Positions 47,336 to 57,220 of a DNA stretch of 64,000 nucleotides are shown in pieces. Position numbers and translations under genes: made by a program. The DNA comes from an uncultured Veillonellaceae bacterium (GTDB lineage Bacteria; Bacillota; Negativicutes; Veillonellales; Veillonellaceae), in NCBI GenBank assembly GCA_945867815.1, contig CAMBIX010000001.1, forward strand, positions 124,001-188,000, written 5' to 3'. The notes beneath the pieces are model-generated. The model saw nothing but the letters and a program-made list of their open reading frames with translations. It had not been told where the DNA came from and searched no databases. Each line of letters begins with the position of its first letter. The first letter of the stretch is position 1.

Positions 47336-48044
47336 TAATATACCCCACCATGTGGCTATCATTATGGATGGTAATGGGCGCTGGGCTAAGCGAAGAGGTC
47401 TGCCTAGGGCCATGGGGCATAGAGCTGGTGCCGATGTGTTAAAGAAAATCGCAAGAGCAGCAGATAAAATAGGTATTAAGGTATTAACTGTATATGGTTT
47501 TTCTACAGAAAATTGGAAACGGCCAGAAACAGAAGTATCTTTTTTAATGAATTTAATTGGTGAATATTTACGAAAGAACGTACAAGAAATGCACGCTAAT
47601 GGTGTACGTATTCGTTTTATAGGAGATATAGCTGGTCTGAACGAAGGATTACAGACCATTATTCGTGATGCAGAAGCCTTAACAGCTGATAACAAGGGGC
47701 TAATTTTACAATTAGCCATTAATTATGGTGGCCGAGATGAAATTGTGCGTGCGGCTAAAAGCTTGGCTAGAGCTGTTGCGAAGGGACAAATGCAGGTTGA
47801 TGATATTGATGAATCTGTTTTTGCAGAAAATTTGTATACTTATGACTGCAGTAATGTAGATTTATTGATTCGACCTAGCGATGATTATCGGATTAGTAAT
47901 TTCTTGTTATGGCAGTTAGCTTATGCTGAATTTTGGTTTACCCCTCTGCATTGGCCAGATTTTGATGAGAGTACATTAGTGGAAGCCGTAGCGGCTTATC
48001 AAAAACGAGAACGTCGTTTTGGGGGCTTGGTTTCGGAGGAATAG
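47280..48044 (+). CDS. uppS: Undecaprenyl diphosphate synthase (isoprenyl transferase)
   Basis: cis-Prenyltransferase making the C55 lipid carrier for peptidoglycan and LPS. HVAIIMDGNGRWAKRRGLPR holds the catalytic Asp; LTVYGFSTENWKRP and LLWQLAYAEFWFTP follow. The metal-site motif usually written RxSGExRxSNF reads RPSDDYRISNF, with Asp in place of the Glu. I chose ATG 47280 with AAAGAGG upstream; an in-frame GTG at 47250 would add ten residues not expected in the family. Overlaps the preceding small gene. Confidence 0.95.
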   Translation: MLTKLFGTKSTASQILDPNNIPHHVAIIMDGNGRWAKRRGLPRAMGHRAGADVLKKIARAADKIGIKVLTVYGFSTENWKRPETEVSFLMNLIGEYLRKNVQEMHANGVRIRFIGDIAGLNEGLQTIIRDAEALTADNKGLILQLAINYGGRDEIVRAAKSLARAVAKGQMQVDDIDESVFAENLYTYDCSNVDLLIRPSDDYRISNFLLWQLAYAEFWFTPLHWPDFDESTLVEAVAAYQKRERRFGGLVSEE

Positions 48045-48045
48045 T

Positions 48046-48873
48046 ATGTTACGGACAAGGGTAATAACGGCAATTATAGGATTTATTGTTGCTTTTATAT
48101 TTATCATGGCTGGTGGCTATTATTATGATGTAGGTATCCTACTGCTAGCCTTAGGTGCTTGGCGCGAGTATGGCAAGATGACCCATCATTCTTCTTATAT
48201 GAGGCTGACTGATTGGTGGGGGCTTCTATCGATAGTAGCTACTATGGTTTGTTTAGCCCTTCATAAGTATGTTCCTTACGCTTGGTCTTTTACTGTTATT
48301 GTATGGGCTGTCATTGTGTTAGGACTTTTATTTATCGCTAGTCGAACAATTACGCTTAAGGAAATGGCAACGAGTTTATTTGGCTATTTTTATATTATGA
48401 GCGGCTTTTCCGCCCTTATGATGGTAAGAGATAATTCGCTCTATCCCTTGTTTCATGTGCAGGCTGATGTAGTACAACCAGGACTTTATATGGTATGGTT
48501 GCTTTTATTTTCTACTTGGGCAAGTGATACGTTTGCTTATTTTGTAGGTCGGGCGATAGGAAAGCATCATATTGTGCCACATATTAGTCCCAATAAGACG
48601 TCAGAAGGTTTTATTGGTGGTTTTATAGGCTGCTTGGTTATTAGTGCTATTTATGCGTATGTGACTGGTTATTCCATGCAGATAGCCTTGGCTATTGGTT
48701 TAATTACAGGTATATTTGCGCCTTTAGGTGATTTGTTTGAATCTAAGATTAAACGAATTTGTGAGGTAAAGGATTCGGGCATGTTGTTACCTGGGCATGG
48801 TGGCATTTTGGATCGCTTTGATAGTTTACTATTTACCGCAACAATTACAATGATTTATTTATTACATATGTAA
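48046..48873 (+). CDS. cdsA: Phosphatidate cytidylyltransferase
   Basis: Integral membrane enzyme forming CDP-diacylglycerol, 275 residues, about eight membrane helices. Signature SDTFAYFVGRAIGKHH, then SPNKTSEGFIGGF, PLGDLFESKIKR and KDSGMLLPGHGGILDRFDS. The ATG at 48046 follows GGAGGA and begins one base past the uppS stop. Confidence 0.97.
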   Translation: MLRTRVITAIIGFIVAFIFIMAGGYYYDVGILLLALGAWREYGKMTHHSSYMRLTDWWGLLSIVATMVCLALHKYVPYAWSFTVIVWAVIVLGLLFIASRTITLKEMATSLFGYFYIMSGFSALMMVRDNSLYPLFHVQADVVQPGLYMVWLLLFSTWASDTFAYFVGRAIGKHHIVPHISPNKTSEGFIGGFIGCLVISAIYAYVTGYSMQIALAIGLITGIFAPLGDLFESKIKRICEVKDSGMLLPGHGGILDRFDSLLFTATITMIYLLHM

Positions 48874-48887
48874 TGAAAGTAGGGCAT

Positions 48888-50033
48888 ATGAAACGGCTTA
48901 GTTTATTAGGTAGCACAGGTTCTATTGGTAAGCAGACCCTAGATGTGGTTCGGCAACATCCAGATATGTTTTCTGTAGCCGCCCTAGTTGTGAATACAAG
49001 TATTGATACACTAGAAGAACAAATAGAAGAATTTCATCCACTTTTGGCTGGTGTAGTTGATGAAAAGGCATATAGACTTTTAAAAGATAGATATAAAGGA
49101 CAAACTAAGTTAGTTGGTGGAAAAGAGGCTTTGCGTCAGGCAGCTGTACTTGAAGAGGCTGATATGGTTGTTACAGCTATTGTTGGGGCCGCTGGCATAG
49201 AACCAACGGTTCATGCCATAGAGGCAGGAAAAACAATTGGCTTGGCTAATAAAGAGACATTGGTAGCTGGTGGTCCTCTCATTACACGATTATGTGAGGA
49301 AGAACACGTAGATTTATTACCTATTGATAGTGAACATAGCGCTATTTTTCAGTGCTTAGAAAAACAGGAACGATCTAATGTGGATTCTTTGTTGATCACT
49401 GCTTCGGGTGGGCCTCTTAGAACTTGGCCATCTGAAAAAATAGCCAAGGCTACGGTAGATGATTGTTTAAATCATCCTACGTGGAGTATGGGAAATAAGA
49501 TTACTATTGATTCAGCTACTTTATTTAACAAAGGCTTAGAAGTTATGGAAGCTCACTGGCTCTTTGGTTTTGATTATGACCATATTAAGGTTGTAGTACA
49601 TCCCCAGAGCATTGTTCATTCTATGATACAGATGAAGGATGGAGCTGTACTTGCTCAGCTTGGTATGCCGGATATGAGGGAACCTATACAGTATGCTTTG
49701 ACCTATCCACAAAGGGTTGAGTTAGCAATGAAGAAATTGGATTTTCTTGAAGCCCTACAATTGGATTTTATGCCTCCTCGTTATGATGACTTTCCTGCCT
49801 TACGATTAGCCTTTGAAGTCGGACGAGCTGGTGGCTTTAAACCAGCCATATTTAATGCGGCGAATGAAATAGCTGTCTATGCCTTTTTAGATAGGAAAAT
49901 TGCTTTTGGAGATATTTATAAGACGGTTTGTAAGGTGCTCGAACAAGCAGAGACAGAACCGGAGTTTACCTTGGATAATTTGTTGGCTATGGATGCATGG
50001 GCTAGAGATAAGGCTCGTGCTGTATTAGGATAG
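48888..50033 (+). CDS. dxr: 1-deoxy-D-xylulose 5-phosphate reductoisomerase
   Basis: Second enzyme of the MEP isoprenoid pathway, about 381 residues. NADPH-binding LLGSTGSIGKQTLDVV at the N-terminus, LANKETLVAGG, metal-binding PIDSEHSAIFQCL, TASGGPLR, and NHPTWSMGNKITIDSATLFNKG are all present. I chose ATG 48888 (AGTAGGG just upstream); ATG 48873, in the cdsA stop, would add five residues. Confidence 0.97.
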   Translation: MKRLSLLGSTGSIGKQTLDVVRQHPDMFSVAALVVNTSIDTLEEQIEEFHPLLAGVVDEKAYRLLKDRYKGQTKLVGGKEALRQAAVLEEADMVVTAIVGAAGIEPTVHAIEAGKTIGLANKETLVAGGPLITRLCEEEHVDLLPIDSEHSAIFQCLEKQERSNVDSLLITASGGPLRTWPSEKIAKATVDDCLNHPTWSMGNKITIDSATLFNKGLEVMEAHWLFGFDYDHIKVVVHPQSIVHSMIQMKDGAVLAQLGMPDMREPIQYALTYPQRVELAMKKLDFLEALQLDFMPPRYDDFPALRLAFEVGRAGGFKPAIFNAANEIAVYAFLDRKIAFGDIYKTVCKVLEQAETEPEFTLDNLLAMDAWARDKARAVLG

Positions 50034-50041
50034 GTGTAATA

Positions 50042-51070
50042 ATGATTATTACCATAATAGCAGCTATTTTTGTGTTTGGAGTTATTGTCGCTTTTCATGA
50101 ATTTGGTCATTTTATTATGGCTAAGGCGATGGATATGCGAGTTGATGAATTTTCTATTGGTTTTGGTCCTGCCTTATGGTCTAAACGTAAGGGCGAAACT
50201 TTATATGCGGTTCGATGTGTGCCCTTAGGTGGTTATAATCGCATTGCTGGGATGGAGCCAGATGCACCGACAGATGATCCTCGTCTTTTTAGTGCTAAAC
50301 CAGTTTGGAAGCGTTTTCTGGTTATTGCTGCGGGCGCTATTTTTAATTTTATTTTAGCGATTGTTTTTTACTTTTTTATTTTAGCTTCTTATGGACTTCC
50401 ACAGGCCTTGCCAGGAACAACGATTGGGAAGGTCTTGCCAGATTCGCCAGCAGCTATGGCTCATATGGAAGTTAATGATCGTATTTTAACAATTGCTGGG
50501 AAGCCAGTAAAGGAATGGAAAGAGATCAGCCCAGCTTTAAAAGGTCAGACAGGGCATATTGTTCCTATTACGGTTGAACGGAATGGCCAGGTAGAGACTT
50601 TAACATTAGTGCCTAAAGAAGAAGACGGGCGTACGGTTATTGGTATTTTAGAAGCCTTCACGCATGAGCCTAGACCGATAGGTCAGGCCGTTATTCAATC
50701 GTTGACTATGACTTGGCGCATTCTTGAAGAAATGGGGGCCGGCCTTTATATGATGGTGACTCATCATGAAAGTGGAGATGTAGCAGGGCCTTTAGGGGTT
50801 GCGCAAATGGCTGGACAAGTAGCTCAATCTGGGTGGATTAATTTACTTTTGTTTACAGCTTTACTAAGTCTTAACTTAGGCCTAATTAATTTATTACCTA
50901 TTCCTGTTTTAGATGGCGGTTATTTAGTCCTACTTATCTTGGAAGGTATTCGTCGTAAGGCTTTGCCGCCTAAGGCCTTAGCTTATATTCAAATGACGGG
51001 TATGACGCTTTTAATTTTGTTATTTATTTATGCAACATCCAATGATATTACCCGTATATGGGCACAATAG
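50042..51070 (+). CDS. rseP: RseP-type site-2 protease (M50)
   Basis: Intramembrane zinc metalloprotease, 342 residues. Zinc motif HEFGH in the first helix, a second ligand in LLPIPVLDGGYL, one periplasmic PDZ domain (GKVLPDSPAAMAHMEVNDR, about 110-190), and four membrane segments. Expected to release membrane-bound anti-sigma factors or clear signal peptides; its target here is unknown. Nine bases after dxr. Confidence 0.95.
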   Translation: MIITIIAAIFVFGVIVAFHEFGHFIMAKAMDMRVDEFSIGFGPALWSKRKGETLYAVRCVPLGGYNRIAGMEPDAPTDDPRLFSAKPVWKRFLVIAAGAIFNFILAIVFYFFILASYGLPQALPGTTIGKVLPDSPAAMAHMEVNDRILTIAGKPVKEWKEISPALKGQTGHIVPITVERNGQVETLTLVPKEEDGRTVIGILEAFTHEPRPIGQAVIQSLTMTWRILEEMGAGLYMMVTHHESGDVAGPLGVAQMAGQVAQSGWINLLLFTALLSLNLGLINLLPIPVLDGGYLVLLILEGIRRKALPPKALAYIQMTGMTLLILLFIYATSNDITRIWAQ

Positions 51071-51081
51071 GAGGCACATAT

Positions 51082-52152
51082 ATGATTAAAAGAAGAAAAA
51101 CAAGACCGATACAGGTGGGTTCTGTCCAAGTGGGTGGAGATGCGCCGATTAGTGTCCAGTCTATGATTACTATTAATCCAGTAGAGTCGGAGCGTGCTAT
51201 TACAGAGATTAATCGTTTAGCAGAGGCAGGATGTGAACTTATCCGCGTGGCTGTACCGGACATAGCCGCTGCTAAGGCCTTAAAAAAGGTAAAGGCAGGC
51301 ATTTCTATTCCCTTGATTGCAGATATTCATTTTGATTATCGTTTGGCTTTAGAAGCTATTGATAGTGGGGTCGATGCCCTTCGTATTAACCCCGGTAATA
51401 TTGGCGGAACCGATAAGGTTGAGGCAGTTATTAGGAAGGCTAAACCCAAAAAGATACCCATTCGTATTGGGGTGAACGCAGGTTCTTTGCCAATACATAT
51501 TTTAAAAGCCTATGGTGGGCATCCAACAGCTGATGGTATGGTAGAGGCAGCACTGGAACATGTACGTATCTTAGAAGCTTTAGATTATAGGGAAATGAAA
51601 ATCTCTATAAAATCTACGGATGTGCCTTTAATGATTGAAGCCTATCGTAAATTAGCTGATAAGGTTGACTACCCTCTCCATTTAGGAGTAACAGAAGCGG
51701 GTACTATTCGACAGGGGACGGTTAAGTCTGCTATTGGTATCGGCACCTTGTTAGCCGATGGTATTGGGGATACGTTGCGCGTGTCCTTAACGGGTGATCC
51801 TATTAATGAAGTTGAAGTGGGACGGATGATACTAAGTGCCTTGGAATTACGTTCCTTTGGGGCAACAATGATATCTTGTCCAACTTGTGGTCGTTGTCGT
51901 GTTAATTTATTTTCTATGGCAGAGCAAGTAGAAAAGCGCTTGAAGACGATTAAAGAACCTATTCGAGTTGCGGTTATGGGCTGTGTAGTTAATGGTCCAG
52001 GTGAAGCGAGAGAGGCTGACTTTGGCATTGCTGGTGGTGATGGACAGGGAATTGTCTTTAAAAAAGGTGAAATTCTTCGTACCGTATCAGAAGACCAATT
52101 GGTAGATGCTCTTTTCCATGAAATTGATGAATATATAAAGAAGGAGTCTTAA
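51082..52152 (+). CDS. ispG: 4-hydroxy-3-methylbut-2-enyl diphosphate synthase (flavodoxin/ferredoxin)
   Basis: MEP-pathway 4Fe-4S enzyme, about 356 residues. VGGDAPISVQSM, PLIADIHFDYRLALEA, LRINPGNIG, and the cluster Cys in ISCPTCGRCRVN and VMGCVVNGPGEA are intact. ATG 51082 follows an AGGAGG that covers the rseP stop. Completes a dxr-rseP-ispG order usual in the phylum. Confidence 0.97.
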   Translation: MIKRRKTRPIQVGSVQVGGDAPISVQSMITINPVESERAITEINRLAEAGCELIRVAVPDIAAAKALKKVKAGISIPLIADIHFDYRLALEAIDSGVDALRINPGNIGGTDKVEAVIRKAKPKKIPIRIGVNAGSLPIHILKAYGGHPTADGMVEAALEHVRILEALDYREMKISIKSTDVPLMIEAYRKLADKVDYPLHLGVTEAGTIRQGTVKSAIGIGTLLADGIGDTLRVSLTGDPINEVEVGRMILSALELRSFGATMISCPTCGRCRVNLFSMAEQVEKRLKTIKEPIRVAVMGCVVNGPGEAREADFGIAGGDGQGIVFKKGEILRTVSEDQLVDALFHEIDEYIKKES

Positions 52153-52156
52153 AAGT

Positions 52157-53875
52157 ATGCTCGCTAGTAAATTATATGCGCCTACATTGCGTGAAATACC
52201 AGCTGATGCTGATGTAGTTAGTCAAAAATATATGTTAAAGGCTGGATTAATTCGTAAAATGGCTGGAGGGATTTATACCTATTTGCCATTAGCTTGGCGG
52301 AGTATTCGTAAGATTGAAGCCATTATTCATGAAGAAATGGAAAAATCTGGTGCACAAGAGATTATGATGCCTATTATTCAGCCCTCTGAATTATGGCTAG
52401 AATCAGGTCGTTGGAATGTGTATGGCGCTGAAATGATTCGTCTAAAAGATAGACATAATCGAGAATATTGCTTAGGACCAACCCATGAAGAAATGGTTAC
52501 TTCTATTGTACGTAATGAAGTAAAATCCTATAAGCAGTTGCCTTTATGTTTATATCAGATTCAAAATAAATATCGCGATGAACGGCGTCCTCGTTTTGGT
52601 CTTATGCGATCTCGTGAATTTATTATGAAGGACGGCTATTCTTTTGACCAAGATGAAGCAGGATTAGATGCGTCTTATCATACTATGTATGATGCTTATA
52701 GTCGTATTTTTGATCGATGTGGTCTTAAAGTGCGGCCGGTTGAAGCCGATTCTGGTGCTATTGGGGGCTCTAATAGTCACGAATTTATGGCCTTGGCTGA
52801 ATCGGGAGAAGCGGATGTAATTCATTGCACAAAGTGTGATTATGCGGCTAATATTGAAATCGGCCGACCAGCGGCTTTGACGGAAGCAGATGAAGAAGCC
52901 TTGCCTCTTGAAGAAGTGGTTACACCGAATTGCAAGACCATTGAAGCTGTGGCTGAATACTTACATCTGCCAATTGAAAAGACCATAAAAGCCGTTGTTT
53001 ATAATGTGGATGGTCTTGTTGTATTGGCCATGGTTCGTGGTGATCATGATGTGAATGAAATCGCTTTGCAGCATGCGGTAAATGGAGCTGTTGAACCAGA
53101 AATGGCTAGTGAAGAGGATTTGAAGAAAGTGGGTCTAACAGCAGGATTTATTAGTCCTGTAGGGCTGCATAAGAGCGATGATTTTTCCATGGTTGTTGAT
53201 GAAACCATTATGAATATGCACAATGTATGTGGTGGTGCAAATAAGGTAGACGCTCATTATATTCATATAAATCCAACGCGTGATTTTTCAGCAGATGATA
53301 TTATTGTAGCACCGATTCGCTTAATTACGGATACGGATGTATGTCCGCATTGTGGGTCACCACTAGCAATTGCTAAGGGTATTGAAGTGGGACAGGTCTT
53401 TAAATTAGGAACTAAGTACAGCCAATCAATGGGGGCTATGTTCCTAGATCAAAATGGTAAATCAAAACCTTTAATCATGGGATGTTATGGTATTGGTGTG
53501 TCGCGTACCTTGGCAGCAGCTATTGAACAGTTCCACGATGAAGATGGGATTATTTGGCCGAGAGCGATTGCTCCTTATGAAGTGGCTATTGTACCCGTTA
53601 ATGCGAAAGATGAAGCACTTATGAATATGAGTCAGTCTTTATATGATGAACTCCAGAAAGAGGGCGTAGAAGTTCTTTTAGATGATAGGAAAGAACGAGC
53701 TGGTGTTAAATTTAAGGATGCCGACTTGATAGGGTATCCTTTACGTATTACTATTAGTAAGAAATCTATAGAAACAAGCGAAATAGAAATTAAAGTTCGT
53801 AAAGATGGGCAGATTGTTATGACGCCAATCGATGAAGCTGTAGCTGTCATTAGGAACTTGTTAAAAACCTTATAA
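52157..53875 (+). CDS. proS: Prolyl-tRNA synthetase, bacterial type
   Basis: Class II synthetase of 572 residues with motif 2 QIQNKYRDERRPRFGLMRSR, motif 3 MGCYGIGVSRTLAA, the YbaK-like editing insertion (about 230-380), and the C-terminal anticodon domain. Begins four bases after ispG and ends at a terminator, closing the operon. Confidence 0.97.
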   Translation: MLASKLYAPTLREIPADADVVSQKYMLKAGLIRKMAGGIYTYLPLAWRSIRKIEAIIHEEMEKSGAQEIMMPIIQPSELWLESGRWNVYGAEMIRLKDRHNREYCLGPTHEEMVTSIVRNEVKSYKQLPLCLYQIQNKYRDERRPRFGLMRSREFIMKDGYSFDQDEAGLDASYHTMYDAYSRIFDRCGLKVRPVEADSGAIGGSNSHEFMALAESGEADVIHCTKCDYAANIEIGRPAALTEADEEALPLEEVVTPNCKTIEAVAEYLHLPIEKTIKAVVYNVDGLVVLAMVRGDHDVNEIALQHAVNGAVEPEMASEEDLKKVGLTAGFISPVGLHKSDDFSMVVDETIMNMHNVCGGANKVDAHYIHINPTRDFSADDIIVAPIRLITDTDVCPHCGSPLAIAKGIEVGQVFKLGTKYSQSMGAMFLDQNGKSKPLIMGCYGIGVSRTLAAAIEQFHDEDGIIWPRAIAPYEVAIVPVNAKDEALMNMSQSLYDELQKEGVEVLLDDRKERAGVKFKDADLIGYPLRITISKKSIETSEIEIKVRKDGQIVMTPIDEAVAVIRNLLKTL

Positions 53876-53880
53876 GCCTA

Positions 53881-53913
53881 AAAAAGCTGTGTGAATTTGT
53901 CGCACAGCTTTTT
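53881..53913 (+). terminator. Terminator after proS
   Basis: AAAAAGCTGTG and CACAGCTTTTT pair around a short loop, with T residues 3'. Confidence 0.85.
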
Positions 53914-53983
53914 GCTCTTGTGCATTTAAGTGATATCAGTCATAATAGATTAAATAGATATTGTAAGGAAGGGAGGTGGACTT

Positions 53984-54835
53984 ATGATTGTAGATTTACA
54001 TGTGCATACAACTTGTTCCGATGGTTCCTATACACCAGAGCAAATAGTAGCCTTAGCTCATAAACAAGGGTTATCTTTAGTTGCTTTGACAGATCATGAT
54101 GAGTATTGTGCTTATGATCAAGTTAAGGAGATTCCTAAGGATTTAGTCTTACTTAGGGGGGCTGAATTTAGTTCTACCTATAAGCATAGAGATGTGCATA
54201 TTTTAGCTTATGGGTATGATATAGGCTGTGAAAAACTAGTTAATTATGTACAGTTCTATAAGACGGAACGGCGGAGCCGTATTAAGAAAATGACAGAACG
54301 TTGTGCGGCTAATGGCTATAAGGTTTCTTATGAGGAATTAGTTCAGCAATTTGGAGAAACAACTTCTTTAGGACGACCTCACTTATCTCGCCTTCTCATT
54401 CAAAAAGGCTATGTAAAAACGATTAGTCAGGCCTTTGAGACTATATTAAGTCCACAAAGCCCTTGTTATGTGCCAAAGTTCTCTGCGTCGCCAGCAGATG
54501 TAGTCACCTTAATTCATGATGCTGGTGGTTTCGCTGTGTTAGCTCATCCGGTATTAATTAGAAATGATACTTATGTCAAGGAATTATTGGACTTACCTTT
54601 TGATGGAGTAGAAGTTTATCATCCAAAACAGCAAGGACAATTAGAAAAAAAATATTTAGCTATGGCACAAGAAAGAGGTCTCTTAGTTAGTGGTGGTTCT
54701 GATTTTCATGGTGTACCAGACAGATATCCACAGACGCTAGGCGAGTTTAAGATACCGCTAAAGCCCTTATTACCTTTATTACAGGCGTTAGCTTTACCAG
54801 AAGATATACTGGATTGGGCACAGGAGGCTAGGTAA
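53984..54835 (+). CDS. PHP-domain phosphoesterase (TrpH/RNase AM-like)
   Basis: A 283-residue PHP metallophosphoesterase: DLHVHTTCSDGSYTPEQIV, ALTDHDEYCAYDQ, GAEFSSTYKHRDVHIL, FAVLAHPVLI and SGGSDFHG supply the metal ligands in family order. Members include YciV/TrpH, which acts on 3',5'-bisphosphate nucleosides and RNA 5' ends. GGGAGGTG precedes the ATG. Its stop abuts the next gene. Confidence 0.9.
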   Translation: MIVDLHVHTTCSDGSYTPEQIVALAHKQGLSLVALTDHDEYCAYDQVKEIPKDLVLLRGAEFSSTYKHRDVHILAYGYDIGCEKLVNYVQFYKTERRSRIKKMTERCAANGYKVSYEELVQQFGETTSLGRPHLSRLLIQKGYVKTISQAFETILSPQSPCYVPKFSASPADVVTLIHDAGGFAVLAHPVLIRNDTYVKELLDLPFDGVEVYHPKQQGQLEKKYLAMAQERGLLVSGGSDFHGVPDRYPQTLGEFKIPLKPLLPLLQALALPEDILDWAQEAR

Positions 54836-55720
54836 ATGGAAGTCATTGCTTTTGTAGGCCCTAGTGGGACAGGTAAGAGTTATCGGGCGCTAAAGGTGGC
54901 CCTTGATAATGATGTGCAGTGTATTATTGATGATGGCATACTAATTTATAATAATCGCTTAGTAGCTGGTTCGTCAGCGAAAAAAGAAAGTAGTCGCTTA
55001 AAGGCGGTACGGCGGGCTATTTTCCAGGATAAAAAACAGGTAGAGTCTGTTCGTAATAAATTAGAGGCTATTCAACCTAAGCGCCTAATGATTTTAGGTA
55101 CTTCAGAAAATATGGTGAAGAAGATTACTAAGGCCTTAGGTCTTTCAGATCCGGCTCGGTATATACATATTGAAGATGTGGCTACTACTAAGGAAATCGA
55201 ACGGGCGCAGTATGCCCGTCTAAAGGAAGGTAAGCATATTATTCCTGTACCAACGATGGAATTAAAACCTCATTTTAAAGGCTATATTATTGATCCTTTA
55301 AAGAGCATTTTTCGCCGGCGTGGTAGTCAGACACACATAGCACAGATTGGTGATGCTGATTTTGAAAATTCTGTCGTGCGACCTGCCTTTAGCTTTTATG
55401 GGCGTTTGACCTTCTCAGACGCTGTTATTTTGTCTTTAATTCGTAATGGTCTAGAAAAGGTGCCAGGCGTAGCGAGTGGGGCTGATATACACTTTAGAAA
55501 AAGTAAAAGTGGCCCTAATTCGTTGCAGATTCAAGTGGAGGTAAATCTCTATAAAGGGTATAATCCACGGGAAATCATGCCTAAAGCACAAAAGGCTATT
55601 AAGTTTGAAGTGGAATATATGACAGGCATGACAGTCGAACGGATGACCTTGGAACCCAATATGACAGGATTGCAGGATCCAAAAGGAAATCGTCGGATGG
55701 TGCGTCGAATTTTACAGTAA
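54836..55720 (+). CDS. P-loop NTPase with C-terminal Asp23/Gls24-like domain
   Basis: A 294-residue two-part protein. Residues 1-190 hold a P-loop FVGPSGTGKSY at the N-terminus and a Lys/Arg-rich stretch; residues about 195-290 resemble the Asp23/Gls24 (alkaline shock) fold: YGRLTFSDAVILSLIRNGLE, LQIQVEVNLYKGYN, FEVEYMTGMTVERM. Asp23-type domains are otherwise mostly membrane-stress or envelope-associated in Firmicutes. It starts at the base after the PHP gene stop and is 11 bases before miaB. Function unknown. Confidence 0.8.
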   Translation: MEVIAFVGPSGTGKSYRALKVALDNDVQCIIDDGILIYNNRLVAGSSAKKESSRLKAVRRAIFQDKKQVESVRNKLEAIQPKRLMILGTSENMVKKITKALGLSDPARYIHIEDVATTKEIERAQYARLKEGKHIIPVPTMELKPHFKGYIIDPLKSIFRRRGSQTHIAQIGDADFENSVVRPAFSFYGRLTFSDAVILSLIRNGLEKVPGVASGADIHFRKSKSGPNSLQIQVEVNLYKGYNPREIMPKAQKAIKFEVEYMTGMTVERMTLEPNMTGLQDPKGNRRMVRRILQ

Positions 55721-55731
55721 TAGGAGTAAAG

Positions 55732-57045
55732 ATGAAGTTTTATTATATATATACATATGGCTGCCAAATGAATGAAAGCGATTCAGAACGCTTAGCTAAG
55801 CAATTAGAAGATAGTGGCTATAAGGCAACAGATGACGTCAATCAGGCGGATTTGATTATTTTAAATACCTGTTGTGTACGCGAAACGGCAGAAAATAAAA
55901 TATATGGCCGTATTGGGGAACTAAAGCACCTAAAAGAGAAAAATAAAAATCTAATTATTGCTATTACTGGTTGCATGGCTCAAAAAAACCAAGCAGACAT
56001 GTTTAAGCGGGCTCCTCATATAGATATTGTATTAGGCACACATAATATTCAGCATATTAATGAAATGATTGCTGAAGTGCAGCGAACCCATAAGCATCAA
56101 ATGAATATTGCTATGGATAATAGCGTCTTACCAGAATTAGAAGCTAAGCCTGGTGGGTCTTTTTTTGCTTGGGTACCTATTAATAATGGCTGCAATAAAT
56201 TCTGTACCTATTGCATCGTACCGCATGTGCGCGGCCGTGAAATTAGCCGTCCTATTTCAGCTATTGTAGAGGATGTACGTAGGTTAGGGACGCAAGGTTA
56301 TAAGGAAATCACTTTATTAGGGCAAAATGTTAATTCCTATGGGCTAGATTTTAAGAATGGTACCGATTTTGGTACGTTAGTTGATGCTTTAGAAGGTATT
56401 CCTGGTATTGAACGCATCCGTTATATGACCAGCCACCCGCAGGATATGACTAAGTCTATGATTGATGCTTTAGCTCGTTCATCGGTTGTTGTACCCCAAT
56501 TGCATTTGCCGGTACAGTCAGGATCTAATCGGATTTTAAAGAAGATGAATCGGCATTATACAGTAGAACATTATTTAGATTTACTTTCTTATGCTCGCCA
56601 GCATATACCTGATTTGACGGTGACGACAGATATTATTGTAGGTTTTCCGGGTGAAACAGATGAAGATTTTAAGGGCACCTTAGACCTCTTGCACAAGGCT
56701 GATTATGATATGGCCTATACTTTTATTTATTCTAAGCGGTCAGGAACACCGGCTGCTACTATGGATGAACAGGTGCCAGATGAGATAAAGAAGGTACGTC
56801 TGCAGCAATTAATGGATGTACAAAATGAGATTTCCTTGCGTAAAAATAAGGCTATGGAAGGTAAAACCTATTCTCTCATTGTAGAAGGCCCTAGCCGGAC
56901 CGATGAACATATGTGGTTTGGACGTACGCCGGGAAATAAAATGGTTTTATTTCCACAAGATGAAGAACTACATATAGGAGATACTATAAAAGCTCGCATA
57001 GTAAAAGGACAGACTTGGGTCTTATACGGAACACCTATTAAATAA
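55732..57045 (+). CDS. miaB: tRNA-2-methylthio-N6-dimethylallyladenosine synthase
   Basis: Radical SAM methylthiotransferase, 437 residues. N-terminal cluster Cys in YGCQMNESD, NTCCVRETAENK and TGCMAQK; radical SAM CNKFCTYCIVPHVRG; TRAM domain at the C-terminus (about 375-437). Modifies A37 of tRNAs reading U-starting codons after MiaA, whose gene begins at 63954. ATG follows AGGAG. Confidence 0.96.
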   Translation: MKFYYIYTYGCQMNESDSERLAKQLEDSGYKATDDVNQADLIILNTCCVRETAENKIYGRIGELKHLKEKNKNLIIAITGCMAQKNQADMFKRAPHIDIVLGTHNIQHINEMIAEVQRTHKHQMNIAMDNSVLPELEAKPGGSFFAWVPINNGCNKFCTYCIVPHVRGREISRPISAIVEDVRRLGTQGYKEITLLGQNVNSYGLDFKNGTDFGTLVDALEGIPGIERIRYMTSHPQDMTKSMIDALARSSVVVPQLHLPVQSGSNRILKKMNRHYTVEHYLDLLSYARQHIPDLTVTTDIIVGFPGETDEDFKGTLDLLHKADYDMAYTFIYSKRSGTPAATMDEQVPDEIKKVRLQQLMDVQNEISLRKNKAMEGKTYSLIVEGPSRTDEHMWFGRTPGNKMVLFPQDEELHIGDTIKARIVKGQTWVLYGTPIK

Positions 57046-57054
57046 ATTAGTAAC

Positions 57055-57090
57055 AAAAACACCTACTGATACAGGCTGTAGGTGTTTTTG
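57055..57090 (+). terminator. Terminator after miaB
   Basis: AAAAACACCTAC and GTAGGTGTTTTT flank an 11-base loop, ending in a T run. Confidence 0.88.
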
Positions 57091-57220
57091 TTTATGTGTT
57101 TACTGTATTATTTTCTGATTATAAATTTTTAAGAAAAGTCTGACTAAATAAATGCATATAACGTTCTACTTTTCAAATGGATGTATTTAAGGCAGGTTTG
57201 TTGCATATAAATTTTAACTA

